DNA of 38,206 nt from contig CAYRIY010000027.1 of the NCBI GenBank assembly GCA_964424335.1, positions 1 through 38,206 of the forward strand. The letters run 5' to 3'. Source of the stretch: CAYRIY01 sp964424335 (GTDB taxonomy: Bacteria > Bacillota > Limnochordia > DTU080 > RSA5). Under the pieces are notes generated by a model. The model ran no database searches. It had not been told where the DNA came from and worked only from the letters and a program-made list of their open reading frames with translations. The position numbers and the translations under genes are program-made. Positions 1 to 8,066 of the stretch are shown here, piece by piece (position 1 is the first letter of the stretch; every line of letters starts with the position of its first letter).

Positions 1-13
1 GGGTCTTGAGGGT

Positions 14-985
14 GTGGCCGAGTCAGAGATTTTGACGAAATTGAGAGGCGCGTGGCTGTATCGCACGTTTCGCGGCCGGGTGTTGTTTGGCAGCACCGAG
101 CCGCTCGAACGGATCATGCAGCTCAAGTGCGCGGACAACCTGTACGCACACGTTGCCTGGCTCGACGTCGGCCCCCATAAGGCGCACCTGCAATCGTTAG
201 CGAGCACCATCGCAGGCTTGGAACTCGGCCCGGCCCTCACACACCTCGACCTGCCTAAACGCAGGCCCGCGATCACGGTCTCTGCCAGTCGGTCCGGAAA
301 GCACGCCTTCAGCCGCTTCGACGCTGCCGATGCCGTGAAAAAAGCCCTGACCGATGCCCACGACTTTGAGGAGGGGGACGAGGACCGCCACGACATTGGT
401 TTTCGCCTGGATATCATGGACGACGACGCACTCATCTCCGTCAAGTTGACGCCGCCGACGTTTCGGTTTCGCGGACCAGATCGCGAGTTTTCAGCGGCCG
501 CGTTGCGGCCGACCGTCGCGCACGCTCTTGTGTGGCTGTCCTCTCCGACGCAGGAAGACGTCTTCCTCGACCCCTTTTGCGGATCGGGCTCGATCGCAGG
601 CGAGCGGGCGGCATACCCTGCCCGGCGCATCGTCGCGAGCGACGTGTCCCCGGATGCGGTTGCATCGGCAACGCGAAACGTGGCTCACGTTGAGGTTCAT
701 CAGTGGGATGCGTGCGCGCTGCCCCTTGAGAGCGGCACGGTCACGACGATCGTGACCAACCCCCCTTGGGGAAACCAGATTGGCGCGGGTACGGATATCG
801 GGGCGCTTTACCGTGCGTTTTTGCGCGAGGCGCGGCGCGTGCTGCAGCGAGGAGGAAAGGCCATCCTCCTCACGGATCAGACCGCGTCGCTCGAGGGCGC
901 GTGCAAGGAGCTGGGCGTTCCGTGGGAGCGGCTTCACACCGTGAGCTTACACGGACTCAGGCCGGTGGTCTACAAGGTTGGATAG
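14..985 (+). CDS. THUMP/UPF0020-type SAM-dependent RNA methyltransferase (probably 5' partial)
   Basis: Predicted to methylate a base in structured RNA (tRNA or 23S rRNA) using S-adenosylmethionine; the family is Trm14/TrmG10/RlmL-like. The SAM-binding motif DPFCGSGS lies near residue 189, an acidic strand end (ASDVSPDA) follows, and the catalytic motif TNPPWG, typical of N-methylation of exocyclic amines, lies near residue 249. The N-terminal 130 residues should carry the ferredoxin-like and THUMP RNA-binding parts but look short for the family. The frame is open to the left edge with no stop before the GTG used here, so the true start is probably outside the window. The substrate cannot be told from the sequence. 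Confidence 0.85.
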   Translation: MAESEILTKLRGAWLYRTFRGRVLFGSTEPLERIMQLKCADNLYAHVAWLDVGPHKAHLQSLASTIAGLELGPALTHLDLPKRRPAITVSASRSGKHAFSRFDAADAVKKALTDAHDFEEGDEDRHDIGFRLDIMDDDALISVKLTPPTFRFRGPDREFSAAALRPTVAHALVWLSSPTQEDVFLDPFCGSGSIAGERAAYPARRIVASDVSPDAVASATRNVAHVEVHQWDACALPLESGTVTTIVTNPPWGNQIGAGTDIGALYRAFLREARRVLQRGGKAILLTDQTASLEGACKELGVPWERLHTVSLHGLRPVVYKVG

Positions 986-1049
986 CCGTGTCGGGGTAGC
1001 GACGTCGCCAAGGCGCAGACGAAACGAGAAAACCCTGGAACGAGGGGAG

Positions 1050-1190
1050 ATCCGGCCCGAACTAGCCCATCTTTTGTGCCTGATCTCCGGTCCCGATCCA
1101 AGCGATGTTTTCCTCGATCCGCCGTGGGGCCATTTCGACCGCTCAGCCGAGTATTCGAATCGGCGGCCCGGAACCCGCGTCGCCCAGTAG
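1050..1190 (+). pseudogene. Remnant of a second UPF0020-type methyltransferase
   Basis: Just downstream of the intact methyltransferase a short open stretch encodes RPELAHLLCLISGPDPSD followed by VFLDP. This aligns without gaps to the intact protein's RPTVAHALVWLSSPTQED plus VFLDP, with 13 of 23 residues identical by eye. The match stops exactly where the SAM motif FCGSG should follow; here the sequence reads PWGHF and runs to a stop. Nothing else of a methyltransferase is visible on either side. I read it as debris of a paralogue, not as a working gene. Confidence 0.5.
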
Positions 1191-1250
1191 GGTACTGGCA
1201 TCAAGTGTCGTAAGTGCAAGCGAAGGATTGCGAAAGGGGCCCGATTTTGC

Positions 1251-2816
1251 ATGAACCCGCACTATTTCAAAAGAGAATGGATCAAGCCCTCAGACAAGAC
1301 GTTACATGTCGATGTTTGCGTATACGGAGGCACTTCGGCGGGAGTCACGGCGGCGGTCGCCTCGGCGCGGCGAGGACGATCGGTTGTGATTCTCAATCCG
1401 TCGCAGTATGTCGGCGGAATGACGACCGGTGGGCTCGGGTGGACCGACTCGGGTAAGAAGCAGGTGATCGGTGGGCTTGCCCGGCAGTTCTACCGCGGCG
1501 TCGGCCGGCTTTACGGCAAGGACGAGGTATGGAATTTTGAACCCGGCGTTGCGATGCGTGTGTTCAAAGCGTGGTTGGATGACGCTGATGTGAGCGTCTA
1601 CCACGGGCAGTTCCTCGACCGAGTCGCAGTGGATGGAGCGCGGATCAAGTCGGTGCGCATGCTGGGTGGTCTTGAGGTGCACGCCCGCATCTTCATCGAC
1701 GCGACCTACGAAGGCGACTTGCTTGCGGCCGCCGGAGTCACGTACACCGTCGGACGCGAGAGCAACGCTCAGTACGGGGAGACGCTAAACGGGATTCAGG
1801 TGCGCGACAAGCATCAGTTTTCCCATCCGGTCGATCCTTACATTGAAGAAGGCAACCCCGGCAGCGGCGTGTTGCCCCACATCAACCCGGAAGATGTGTA
1901 CGAGCTGCAGGGTCAAGGCGATCACCGCATTCAAGCGTACTGCTTTCGCGTGTGCATGACCGACGACCCGGATCTGCGGGTGGCGTGGGAGAAACCGGCA
2001 GGTTTTGATCCGACCGAATACATTCTCGCAACTCGCTGGTTCAACAGTGAAAAGGACGACTACAACGAGCTGTTGCCGCCGAGCGGCAAATTGAGGAAGT
2101 TTGATCGCCTCGAGCGCCCGCACAAGACGGACACCAACAACCACGGCCCCATGAGCAGCGACTACATCGGCGCAAATTACGCCTGGCCCGAAGCCGGCTA
2201 CGAACAGCGCGAGGCGATCTTTCAACAGCACGTGACGTATCAGAAGGGGCTCTACTGGTTTCTTGCAAACGACCCCTCGATTCCCGCGCGGTATCGTGAA
2301 AGCCTCGGAGCGTGGGGCCTTGCGGCCGACGAGTTTGAAGAGACGTCCCATTGGCCCCACCAGCTCTACATTCGTGAAGCAAGGCGCATGGTCGCAGATT
2401 ACGTGCTCACGGAGCACGACTGCATGCACAAGGCGGCGTGCGAGGATCCGGTCGGGATGGGTTCGTACAACCTCGACTCGCACAACTGCCAGCGCTTCGT
2501 TCACCAGGGGCGGGTGCTAAACGATGGCGACGTGCAAGTAAGTCCCGCGGGGCCCTACGGCGTCTCGTACCGGAGCATCGTTCCTCGCTCCGGCGAATGC
2601 GACAACCTCTTCGTACCCGTGTGTCTTTCTGCTTCGCACATTGCGTACGGGTCTGTGCGGATGGAGCCTGTGTTTATGATTCTCGGCGAGTCCTCGGCGA
2701 TCGCTGCCGATCTTGCCATTGCGGAGGATGCCGCCGTCCAAGACGTACGTTATGGGGAACTGCGACCAGAACTCGACAAGGCCGGTCAAGTGCTCGAGGA
2801 TCCCACGAAAAAGTAG
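1251..2816 (+). CDS. FAD-dependent oxidoreductase, FAD_oxidored (PF12831) family
   Basis: A 521-residue flavoprotein with an N-terminal Rossmann fold: VDVCVYGGTSAGVTAA at about residues 22-37 (GxxxxG-type dinucleotide loop), then YVGGMTTGGLGW near residue 54, typical of this family. The central DATYEGDLLAAAGV and C-terminal ASHIAYGSVRMEP/ILGESSA segments also fit. Family members are often found in carbohydrate-degradation clusters of Bacteroidetes, Planctomycetes and Firmicutes; the substrate is generally unknown. The ATG has a GAAAGGGG-type ribosome site upstream. The DUF6807 protein and lipoprotein that follow, and the GH172 protein on the other strand, suggest a role in oxidising an unusual sugar or glycoside. 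That role is inferred from context only. Confidence 0.85.
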   Translation: MNPHYFKREWIKPSDKTLHVDVCVYGGTSAGVTAAVASARRGRSVVILNPSQYVGGMTTGGLGWTDSGKKQVIGGLARQFYRGVGRLYGKDEVWNFEPGVAMRVFKAWLDDADVSVYHGQFLDRVAVDGARIKSVRMLGGLEVHARIFIDATYEGDLLAAAGVTYTVGRESNAQYGETLNGIQVRDKHQFSHPVDPYIEEGNPGSGVLPHINPEDVYELQGQGDHRIQAYCFRVCMTDDPDLRVAWEKPAGFDPTEYILATRWFNSEKDDYNELLPPSGKLRKFDRLERPHKTDTNNHGPMSSDYIGANYAWPEAGYEQREAIFQQHVTYQKGLYWFLANDPSIPARYRESLGAWGLAADEFEETSHWPHQLYIREARRMVADYVLTEHDCMHKAACEDPVGMGSYNLDSHNCQRFVHQGRVLNDGDVQVSPAGPYGVSYRSIVPRSGECDNLFVPVCLSASHIAYGSVRMEPVFMILGESSAIAADLAIAEDAAVQDVRYGELRPELDKAGQVLEDPTKK

Positions 2817-2898
2817 GTGATCGGCCAAGTCGATGCGATCGCCATAGGCGCGGGAACCGCTCGTAAAGCTCGCTGTGTTATGATGAACATGGGGTAAT

Positions 2899-4383
2899 AT
2901 GATGGCTCGAGGAGGGGCGGATGGCGTGGTGCTGAGACCGTTTGCGAAAGTCTTGGACATCCTGTTGGAGGAGGCGTTGCGCCACTACGGCGATCGTCTG
3001 ATATCCATTGTTGTGTTCGGATCTGTAGGACGCCGCGCCGCCCGTCCAAACTCTGATGTCGATGTCCTCCTCGTCATCGATCCGTTACCCAATGGGCGAA
3101 TGGCCCGGATGCGGGAATTTGGGCCTGTTGAGGGGGCAGTTCGATCGAGGTTTCAGGCTGCCGAGCCATCAATGGGCGCTGTCGACCTCTCACCGGTTTT
3201 TAAGACCCCTCTGGAGGTCCAACGCGGAAGCTTGTTGTTTTTGGACATGGTACATGATTCTGTGGTTCTCTTTGACCGGGGTGATTTCTTTGCCCGATAT
3301 CTGGACGGGTTGCGAGCGAGGTTGGACTCAATGGGCGCTCGTCGAATTCCCTACCGTGGAAGCTGGTATTGGGATTTAAAGGATGACCTGCAACCTGGAG
3401 TGCATCCCGATCTAGGCAAGAGAGCGCGCCCGATCCCAAAATATTGCTGGGAGGAACACCAGTTGACGCTCGATCTCACGCACCGGCACGGACGGTATAT
3501 TGACGTTGCGTTTGAGGATGTAACGCTCTTTCGCTATACATACGAATCGGATGTGGCTGCGAAGGAGGCGCCAAAACCTTACTTCCACCCAATCCGTACG
3601 CTGCAAGGAAATGCCGTCACGATCTACCGGCCGCACGACCACCGCTGGCACCACGGCCTTGCCATGACGCTCACCGATGTCTCCGGCGCAAACTTTTGGG
3701 GCGGCCCCACCTTTGTGCAGGATAGAGGGTATGTGCCCATGGAGAATGTGGGCCGGCAGGCACACACGTCGTGGCGAAGCGTCCAGGGGGCGGGCGATCA
3801 GGCGACGCTTGTCGAGGAGCTCGACTGGATCACTGCTTCCGGCGAGACGCTTTTCAATGAGGAGCGGACGATCCGTGTCGTCAGCGTAAACCCGGGCGAG
3901 GGCTACTGGACGCTGGAGTTTGCGACAAGCCTTCACAACGTGAGTGGAAACGCCGTGGAGATCGGTTCGCCGACAACAAATGGGCGGCCGAACGCGGGGT
4001 ATGGAGGCCTCTTTTGGAGAGGGCCGCGCTCGTTTCGGGCAGGGGAGGTGCTCGGCGCCGACGGGCGGCGAGGCCAAGACGAAAACATGGGCGCCAGGGG
4101 ACCGTGGCTCGCCTACGTCGGCAAACATGACGAGGTGGACGCGGCCTCGACGCTTTTATTCATCGATGGGCCGAGCAACCCTCGCTACCCGACGAAGTGG
4201 TTCGTCCGCACCGAGCCGTACGCCTGTTTGAGCTTTGCCTTTATGTTTGACGAGGTATACGACGTGCCGGCGGGTGAGCGCCTCGAGCTGACCTATCGCA
4301 TCGTCATCGCCGACGGAGCCTGGGACCGCAATCGACTCGAAGCAGTGGCCGAAAAGGAGCAGGCGGGGCTGGGTACGCGTTGA
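2899..4383 (+). CDS. In-frame fusion: MNT-type nucleotidyltransferase + DUF6807 (PmoA-like) protein
   Basis: Residues 1-175 form a minimal nucleotidyltransferase. GSVGRRAARPNSDVDVLLV at about 42-60 holds the GS...SDxDxxV catalytic signature with both aspartates, and the end GSWYWDLKDDLQPG resembles the normal C-terminus of stand-alone members. Residues from about 189 form a complete DUF6807 protein: TLFRYTYES, the PKPYFHPIRTL motif, RPHDHRWHHGLAMT and SGANFWGGPT. 'PmoA' is a misnomer for this Pfam family; its members are usually encoded beside sugar enzymes. The joint lies near residues 175-188 (bases 3421-3462). An internal ribosome site and TTG start at 3449-3465 would produce the DUF6807 part alone. 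The lipoprotein gene overlaps the stop. Either a real recent fusion or an assembly join. Confidence 0.85.
   Translation: MMARGGADGVVLRPFAKVLDILLEEALRHYGDRLISIVVFGSVGRRAARPNSDVDVLLVIDPLPNGRMARMREFGPVEGAVRSRFQAAEPSMGAVDLSPVFKTPLEVQRGSLLFLDMVHDSVVLFDRGDFFARYLDGLRARLDSMGARRIPYRGSWYWDLKDDLQPGVHPDLGKRARPIPKYCWEEHQLTLDLTHRHGRYIDVAFEDVTLFRYTYESDVAAKEAPKPYFHPIRTLQGNAVTIYRPHDHRWHHGLAMTLTDVSGANFWGGPTFVQDRGYVPMENVGRQAHTSWRSVQGAGDQATLVEELDWITASGETLFNEERTIRVVSVNPGEGYWTLEFATSLHNVSGNAVEIGSPTTNGRPNAGYGGLFWRGPRSFRAGEVLGADGRRGQDENMGARGPWLAYVGKHDEVDAASTLLFIDGPSNPRYPTKWFVRTEPYACLSFAFMFDEVYDVPAGERLELTYRIVIADGAWDRNRLEAVAEKEQAGLGTR
3449..3465 (+). promoter_or_regulatory. Internal ribosome site and TTG start for the DUF6807 half
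   Basis: GGGAGG at 3449-3454 is followed after eight bases by TTG at 3463, in frame with the long reading frame. Initiation here would give a 306-residue protein starting MTLDLTHRHGRY, close to the usual length and N-terminus of free-standing DUF6807 proteins. It looks like the original start of that gene, kept after the nucleotidyltransferase gene lost its stop codon. Confidence 0.6.
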
Positions 4384-5066
4384 TGCGATCGTTATATGCC
4401 GGGCCATATGCCGGGCCGTCGTCCACCCGGAAGTTGCGCCTCGGATTGATGCTGTCCGCGATCGCAGCGCTGCTACTCGTTGCCGCGGGGTGTGGGGGAC
4501 CGGACGAGCAGGCGTTTGCGCCCGGCGACTACTTTGCGACCGCGCCCGGCACTGCCTGGCGGTACCTTGGCCACGGCAACGAGTTTGCGACCTACTCGGC
4601 CGAAGTGACCCACCGTGATGGGAACCTCTTTCAACTGGTGGTTTACAGCGGGGCCGATGTCGCTCACGTGTATGAGATCGAGCCGGAGAAGGTCGTGCGC
4701 AGGCTACGCTCCGGGGAGATGGAGTTTGACAAGCAAAACTTCCTTACGGGGCCGTTTTTGGAAAGCTACACCGTACTCGAAGCGCCCCTCGAGGTCGGTC
4801 ACTCGTGGGAGGCGACAGCCGTCTACCCAAACGGCGCCTCCGTGGAGAAGCGGCGTATCGAGGGCGTGGGACTTACCCTCGATACGCCTGCAGGTCGGTT
4901 CGAAAATGTCATCCGCGTGCGCGTGTCGTATGAGAGCGGGAACGATTCACTCGAGCACTACGCCCCTGGAATTGGCCTCGTGCGCAGCGAGTACCTGTTT
5001 CGCGACGAGTCGCTTGCCTTTGAACCCATCGTATCCGAGCTCGAGCATTTTACGCTCGGGAAATAG
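4383..5066 (+). CDS. Conserved lipoprotein
   Basis: Begins at ATG 4383, whose A is the last base of the preceding TGA stop, so translation is probably coupled. After a basic N-terminus comes a hydrophobic stretch (LGLMLSAIAALLLVAAGC, about residues 21-38) ending in the lipobox VAAGC, so the mature protein should be anchored by a lipidated cysteine on the outer face of the membrane. The 190-residue mature part is beta-rich, with FATAPGTAWRYLGHGNE, APLEVGHSWEA, DTPAGRFENVIRV and YAPGIGLVRSEY. Similar Firmicute lipoproteins share this pattern, but I know of no assigned function. Confidence 0.75.
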   Translation: MRSLYAGPYAGPSSTRKLRLGLMLSAIAALLLVAAGCGGPDEQAFAPGDYFATAPGTAWRYLGHGNEFATYSAEVTHRDGNLFQLVVYSGADVAHVYEIEPEKVVRRLRSGEMEFDKQNFLTGPFLESYTVLEAPLEVGHSWEATAVYPNGASVEKRRIEGVGLTLDTPAGRFENVIRVRVSYESGNDSLEHYAPGIGLVRSEYLFRDESLAFEPIVSELEHFTLGK

Positions 5067-5204
5067 CGTCGCCAAACAACGCCTAGACGTGTCGAGCAGC
5101 GATAAGCCACACCAAGCCGCGCCTAGCCACAGCAAGCAAGGAATCGCCACCCTAGGACTCCCCAGGACTCCCGAGACATGCGATGACTCGCTGGCGACCA
5201 ACGA

Positions 5205-5801
5205 CTACGACGCCCCTTTGAGCCGCGCCCCCAGCGCGCCGCCCGGATGAAAGCGGGCGAAGTCCTCTTTGGTGAAGCCCTTTTTCGTCATGACGGCCAC
5301 GGCGAGGGCATCGCCCATCGCCAGCGTGGCGATCGCGCTCGAGGTCGGCGCCAGGTTGAGCGGGTCGGCCTCCCGGCGCACGCCGATGTTGAGCGTCGCG
5401 ACGGCGTGCTTGGCGAGCGTCGAATCGAGGCCCCCGGTCATGGCGATGATCGGCGCGCCGATGGATTTGACGATGGCGATCAGGCCGAGCAGCTCCAGCG
5501 TTTCGCCGCTGTTTGAGATGGCGATCACCACGTCGCCTTGGGAAATCATCCCGGAGTCGCCGTGCACGCCTTCCGCGGGATGCACAAAGAACGCAGGCGT
5601 TCCCGTGCTCGCCAAGGTGGCCGCAAGCTTTTTGCCGATGTGGCCCGACTTGCCCATCCCCGTCACGATCACTTTGCCGCGGCATTCGAGCACGTGCTGG
5701 ACGGCGGTCTCAAACTGTTCGTCAAGGCGAGAGACGAGCTCCTGTAAGCTCTCGATCTCGATCTGAATGGTGTTGCGTGCGATCTCCACGACGTCGGACA
5801 A
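5205..5801 (-). CDS. SIS-domain sugar-phosphate isomerase, KpsF/GutQ-like without CBS domains
   Basis: A single SIS domain of about 198 residues. Family marks are VTGMGKSGHIGKKLAATL, HPAEGVHGDSGM, ISNSGET and the C-terminal FHPGGALG. Proteins of this family interconvert ribulose-5-phosphate and arabinose-5-phosphate, or act on related ketose phosphates. Usual KdsD/GutQ proteins are about 320-330 residues with two CBS domains; this one stops after the SIS domain, so it should lack that regulatory part. I chose TTG 5801 because GGAGGG sits six bases upstream; the ATG at 5819 has no ribosome site. It is the last gene after ribokinase, probably co-transcribed. A Gram-positive has no KDO-lipopolysaccharide, so a catabolic role is likelier. 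Confidence 0.8.
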   Translation of the reverse strand: MSDVVEIARNTIQIEIESLQELVSRLDEQFETAVQHVLECRGKVIVTGMGKSGHIGKKLAATLASTGTPAFFVHPAEGVHGDSGMISQGDVVIAISNSGETLELLGLIAIVKSIGAPIIAMTGGLDSTLAKHAVATLNIGVRREADPLNLAPTSSAIATLAMGDALAVAVMTKKGFTKEDFARFHPGGALGARLKGAS

Positions 5802-5871
5802 CGGTGACCCTCCAAACATCTAAGCAAATGAGTGTCGTGCGATTCTCGCTCGACGCGTTCAAGCGCCCTCT

Positions 5872-6807
5872 TTAGGCGCTCTGGCGGGCGAGAAACGCCT
5901 CGACTTCGTCTTTGGTCGGCATCGACGGCTGCGCGCCAAACTTGGTCACGGCGAGCGCGGCGACCGCATTGGAGAATGCCAGCGCATCGGGCCACGCGTC
6001 CCCCCGAGCCATCGCCACGGCGAGCGCGCCGTTGAACGCGTCGCCCGCGGCAGTGGTGTCGACGACGTCGACTTTCCACGCGGGAACGGTGCGCGACTCG
6101 CCCTCCCGCACGAGGAGAGCGCCCTTGCTGCCGAGCGTGACGACGACGGTCTCGACGCCCCGGGCCCGCAGTGCGCCGGCGGCTTTCTCGGCCTCTTCCG
6201 GCGTGGTGACAGGCATGCCTGTCAGAATCTCCGCCTCGGTCTCATTGGGCGTAAAGATGGTCACTTTGCCCAACGTGGCGTCGCCGAGGGCGCGCGCCGG
6301 GGCGGGGTTGAAGATGACAGGCTTTCCGAGCTCGTTTGCAATGTCGAGTGCCCGCTCGTTTGCCTCGTCGGGCACCTCGAGCTGAAGGAGGAGAATATCC
6401 GCTGCCTCAAAGGCGGGCCGAGCCTTGTCGATATCCTCAGGTGAGAGCCGCATGTTGGCTCCCGGCACGATGATGATCCGGTTATTCCCGGAGTGGTCGA
6501 GCGTGATCGAGCCGACGCCGGTCGGCGCTTCGTCGTCCATGATGATGTAGCGCGTGTCGACGCCCGACGCCTTGAGGCTTTCGATTTGATCCTTGCCAAA
6601 AAGATCGTTGCCGACACGGCCGACCATCGTGACCTTGGCGCCGAGCCGAGCGGCGGCGACGGCCTGATTGGCTCCCTTGCCTCCGGGCGCGCGGCCAAAC
6701 TCGGTTCCGATGATGGTCTCGCCCTCTTTGGGCACCCTCGGCGTTCGGACGACGAGGTCCATCATAAAACTGCCCACCACGAGAATGCTCGGTTGCTGGT
6801 TGCTCAT
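5872..6807 (-). CDS. rbsK: Ribokinase (PfkB family)
   Basis: A 311-residue PfkB-family sugar kinase. VVGSFMMDLVVRTPRVPKEGET at the N-terminus, APGGKGANQAVAAARLG near residue 40 (substrate and ATP lobe contact) and DTTAAGDAFNGALAVA near residue 250 (anion hole and catalytic Asp, the form seen in RbsK) identify it as ribokinase-like: ATP-dependent phosphorylation of ribose or a similar pentose. The ATG at 6807 has a strong AGGAGGAA ribosome site. It lies 17 bases behind the GH172 gene and 70 bases ahead of the SIS isomerase, in one operon. No ribose ABC transporter or RbsD is present, so the true sugar may not be ribose. Confidence 0.88.
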   Translation of the reverse strand: MSNQQPSILVVGSFMMDLVVRTPRVPKEGETIIGTEFGRAPGGKGANQAVAAARLGAKVTMVGRVGNDLFGKDQIESLKASGVDTRYIIMDDEAPTGVGSITLDHSGNNRIIIVPGANMRLSPEDIDKARPAFEAADILLLQLEVPDEANERALDIANELGKPVIFNPAPARALGDATLGKVTIFTPNETEAEILTGMPVTTPEEAEKAAGALRARGVETVVVTLGSKGALLVREGESRTVPAWKVDVVDTTAAGDAFNGALAVAMARGDAWPDALAFSNAVAALAVTKFGAQPSMPTKDEVEAFLARQSA

Positions 6808-6824
6808 AGACTGTTCCTCCTGCT

Positions 6825-7946
6825 TTAAGCCTTGTCCTTTGGCCACTCGTCGCCCCAGAGCTTGCCGCCGCCCATGTACTCCCGCCATCCATGGCGCCAG
6901 CGGTGGATGTGGCGTGGATCGATCGGAGGCATGTTTTGACGGGCTTCCTTCGGCGGCATGGCCGGGAACGCCTTGTGCGGCTCCGACTGGTACCAATAGG
7001 TCACCGAGGAGATGTCGAGGACGAGCCCGTTGGCGTGGCCGTGCTCGATGCTGCCCCGGATCGATTTTGAAAAATAGATCGGGTCTTCGATGAAAAACCG
7101 ATACGAGTGCGTGCGTCCGAGAAATCCGATCTGGTCGTTGACTCGGGCATAGCCGAAGTAGGGATGGAGGTAGGGCTCTTTCGGACACCACGAGCTGTTG
7201 AAAAAGTCCTCGGTGCCCGTGCCGTGGAGCGAGCCGGGCCATGGCTCACCGTCGATCAGCCACATGTCGTCGCCTTCGCCGTACCACAGGGGCGTCGGCG
7301 ACTCGACGAAGTAGTTGACGCCTACGACGTGGCCTTTCCCTTCGGCCTCGAGAAACAGGTAATTGCCGGAGTCGGACGGGTTGGCGTCCGCGGGGTGGAG
7401 GAGGCCCCACTCGTTTTCGCCCTGAGGGCCCGGATCGGTGATCTCCCGGTTCCACCAGGCGTGAAAGCGACCGGCGTCCTCGGGAATCGACGCGTGCTCT
7501 TCGTAGTCGACGTAAAAGTAGAGGGAGTCGATCGGTTTCTCTGATTGATTCTCTACTGTGATCAAGGCCCTCGAACCAAAGGGCATGGGAAAATACGAGT
7601 TGAGCGCTCGGCCTTTTTTTGGCGCCGCAGCGAGCGGGAGCGCCACGTAGTTGTAGTTTTCACCCCAGCCTTGTCCAAAGAAGTCGCCGATCGGCGACTC
7701 GACGCTCGGGCTCTCCTCGCCGTCCCAGTACATGCGCAGGATGGCGTTGCGGCGCAGCATCGGATCGGAACAAGCGATCGTCATCCAGATGTGGCGGATG
7801 ATGCCTGCCCCGGCGATGTCCGCGATAACCGCGGTTTCGCCCGCATTCACCTGGATCTTGTCCGCGTTTCCGCCGGTGCGGTCGTAGCTCGAGACTCGCT
7901 TGGTCTTGACCGACTTGAGTTGAAAAAGGTCGTTCAAAGCGCGCAT
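6825..7946 (-). CDS. DUF2961 / GH172-family glycoside hydrolase-like protein
   Basis: A roughly 373-residue protein with the DUF2961 signature: KTKRVSSYDRTGGNAD near the N-terminus, AGAGIIRHIWMTI, MYWDGEESPSVESPIGDFFG and the highly conserved GTGTEDFF that carries a key acidic residue. GH172 contains difructose dianhydride and D-arabinofuranoside-active enzymes, so hydrolysis of a furanoside is plausible, but the substrate is not readable here. No signal peptide is seen, so it probably acts in the cytoplasm. I chose ATG 7946. The reading frame stays open to an ATG at 8045 that lacks a ribosome site, and that 99-base extension holds an operator-like palindrome. First gene of the operon with rbsK and the SIS isomerase. 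Confidence 0.85.
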   Translation of the reverse strand: MRALNDLFQLKSVKTKRVSSYDRTGGNADKIQVNAGETAVIADIAGAGIIRHIWMTIACSDPMLRRNAILRMYWDGEESPSVESPIGDFFGQGWGENYNYVALPLAAAPKKGRALNSYFPMPFGSRALITVENQSEKPIDSLYFYVDYEEHASIPEDAGRFHAWWNREITDPGPQGENEWGLLHPADANPSDSGNYLFLEAEGKGHVVGVNYFVESPTPLWYGEGDDMWLIDGEPWPGSLHGTGTEDFFNSSWCPKEPYLHPYFGYARVNDQIGFLGRTHSYRFFIEDPIYFSKSIRGSIEHGHANGLVLDISSVTYWYQSEPHKAFPAMPPKEARQNMPPIDPRHIHRWRHGWREYMGGGKLWGDEWPKDKA

Positions 7947-7979
7947 CGGAAACACCAAACCACCTTTCGGAAATGGTGG

Positions 7980-8015
7980 CTGGTCGAATGGAGGATTGAC
8001 CAGACCCCTGGTCAA
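7980..8015 (-). promoter_or_regulatory. Operator-like palindrome ahead of the GH172-rbsK-SIS operon
   Basis: TTGACCAG (7996-8003) and CTGGTCAA (8008-8015) form a perfect inverted repeat with a four-base centre. A third half-site, CTGGTC, lies at 7980-7985. The spacing and symmetry are those of a dimeric repressor site. A HutC-type GntR regulator is encoded 2.7 kb away and is a candidate, but this link is inference. Confidence 0.45.
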
Positions 8016-8066
8016 GTTCCCTCCCAAATTTGAAATGTCCTCCATTGGCCCGTGGCCGCGCGCCGG

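Noticed and set aside
1785..2504. Minus-strand frame of 239 codons in the FAD oxidoreductase gene
   Set aside because: Shadow of a well-conserved gene; no recognisable protein.
2899..3430. MNT/HEPN toxin-antitoxin pair
   Set aside because: The nucleotidyltransferase domain resembles MNT proteins, but no HEPN partner is adjacent, so there is no support for a toxin-antitoxin role.
5067..5204. Gene or terminator between the lipoprotein and the SIS isomerase
   Set aside because: No reading frame with a ribosome site and no stem followed by T residues.
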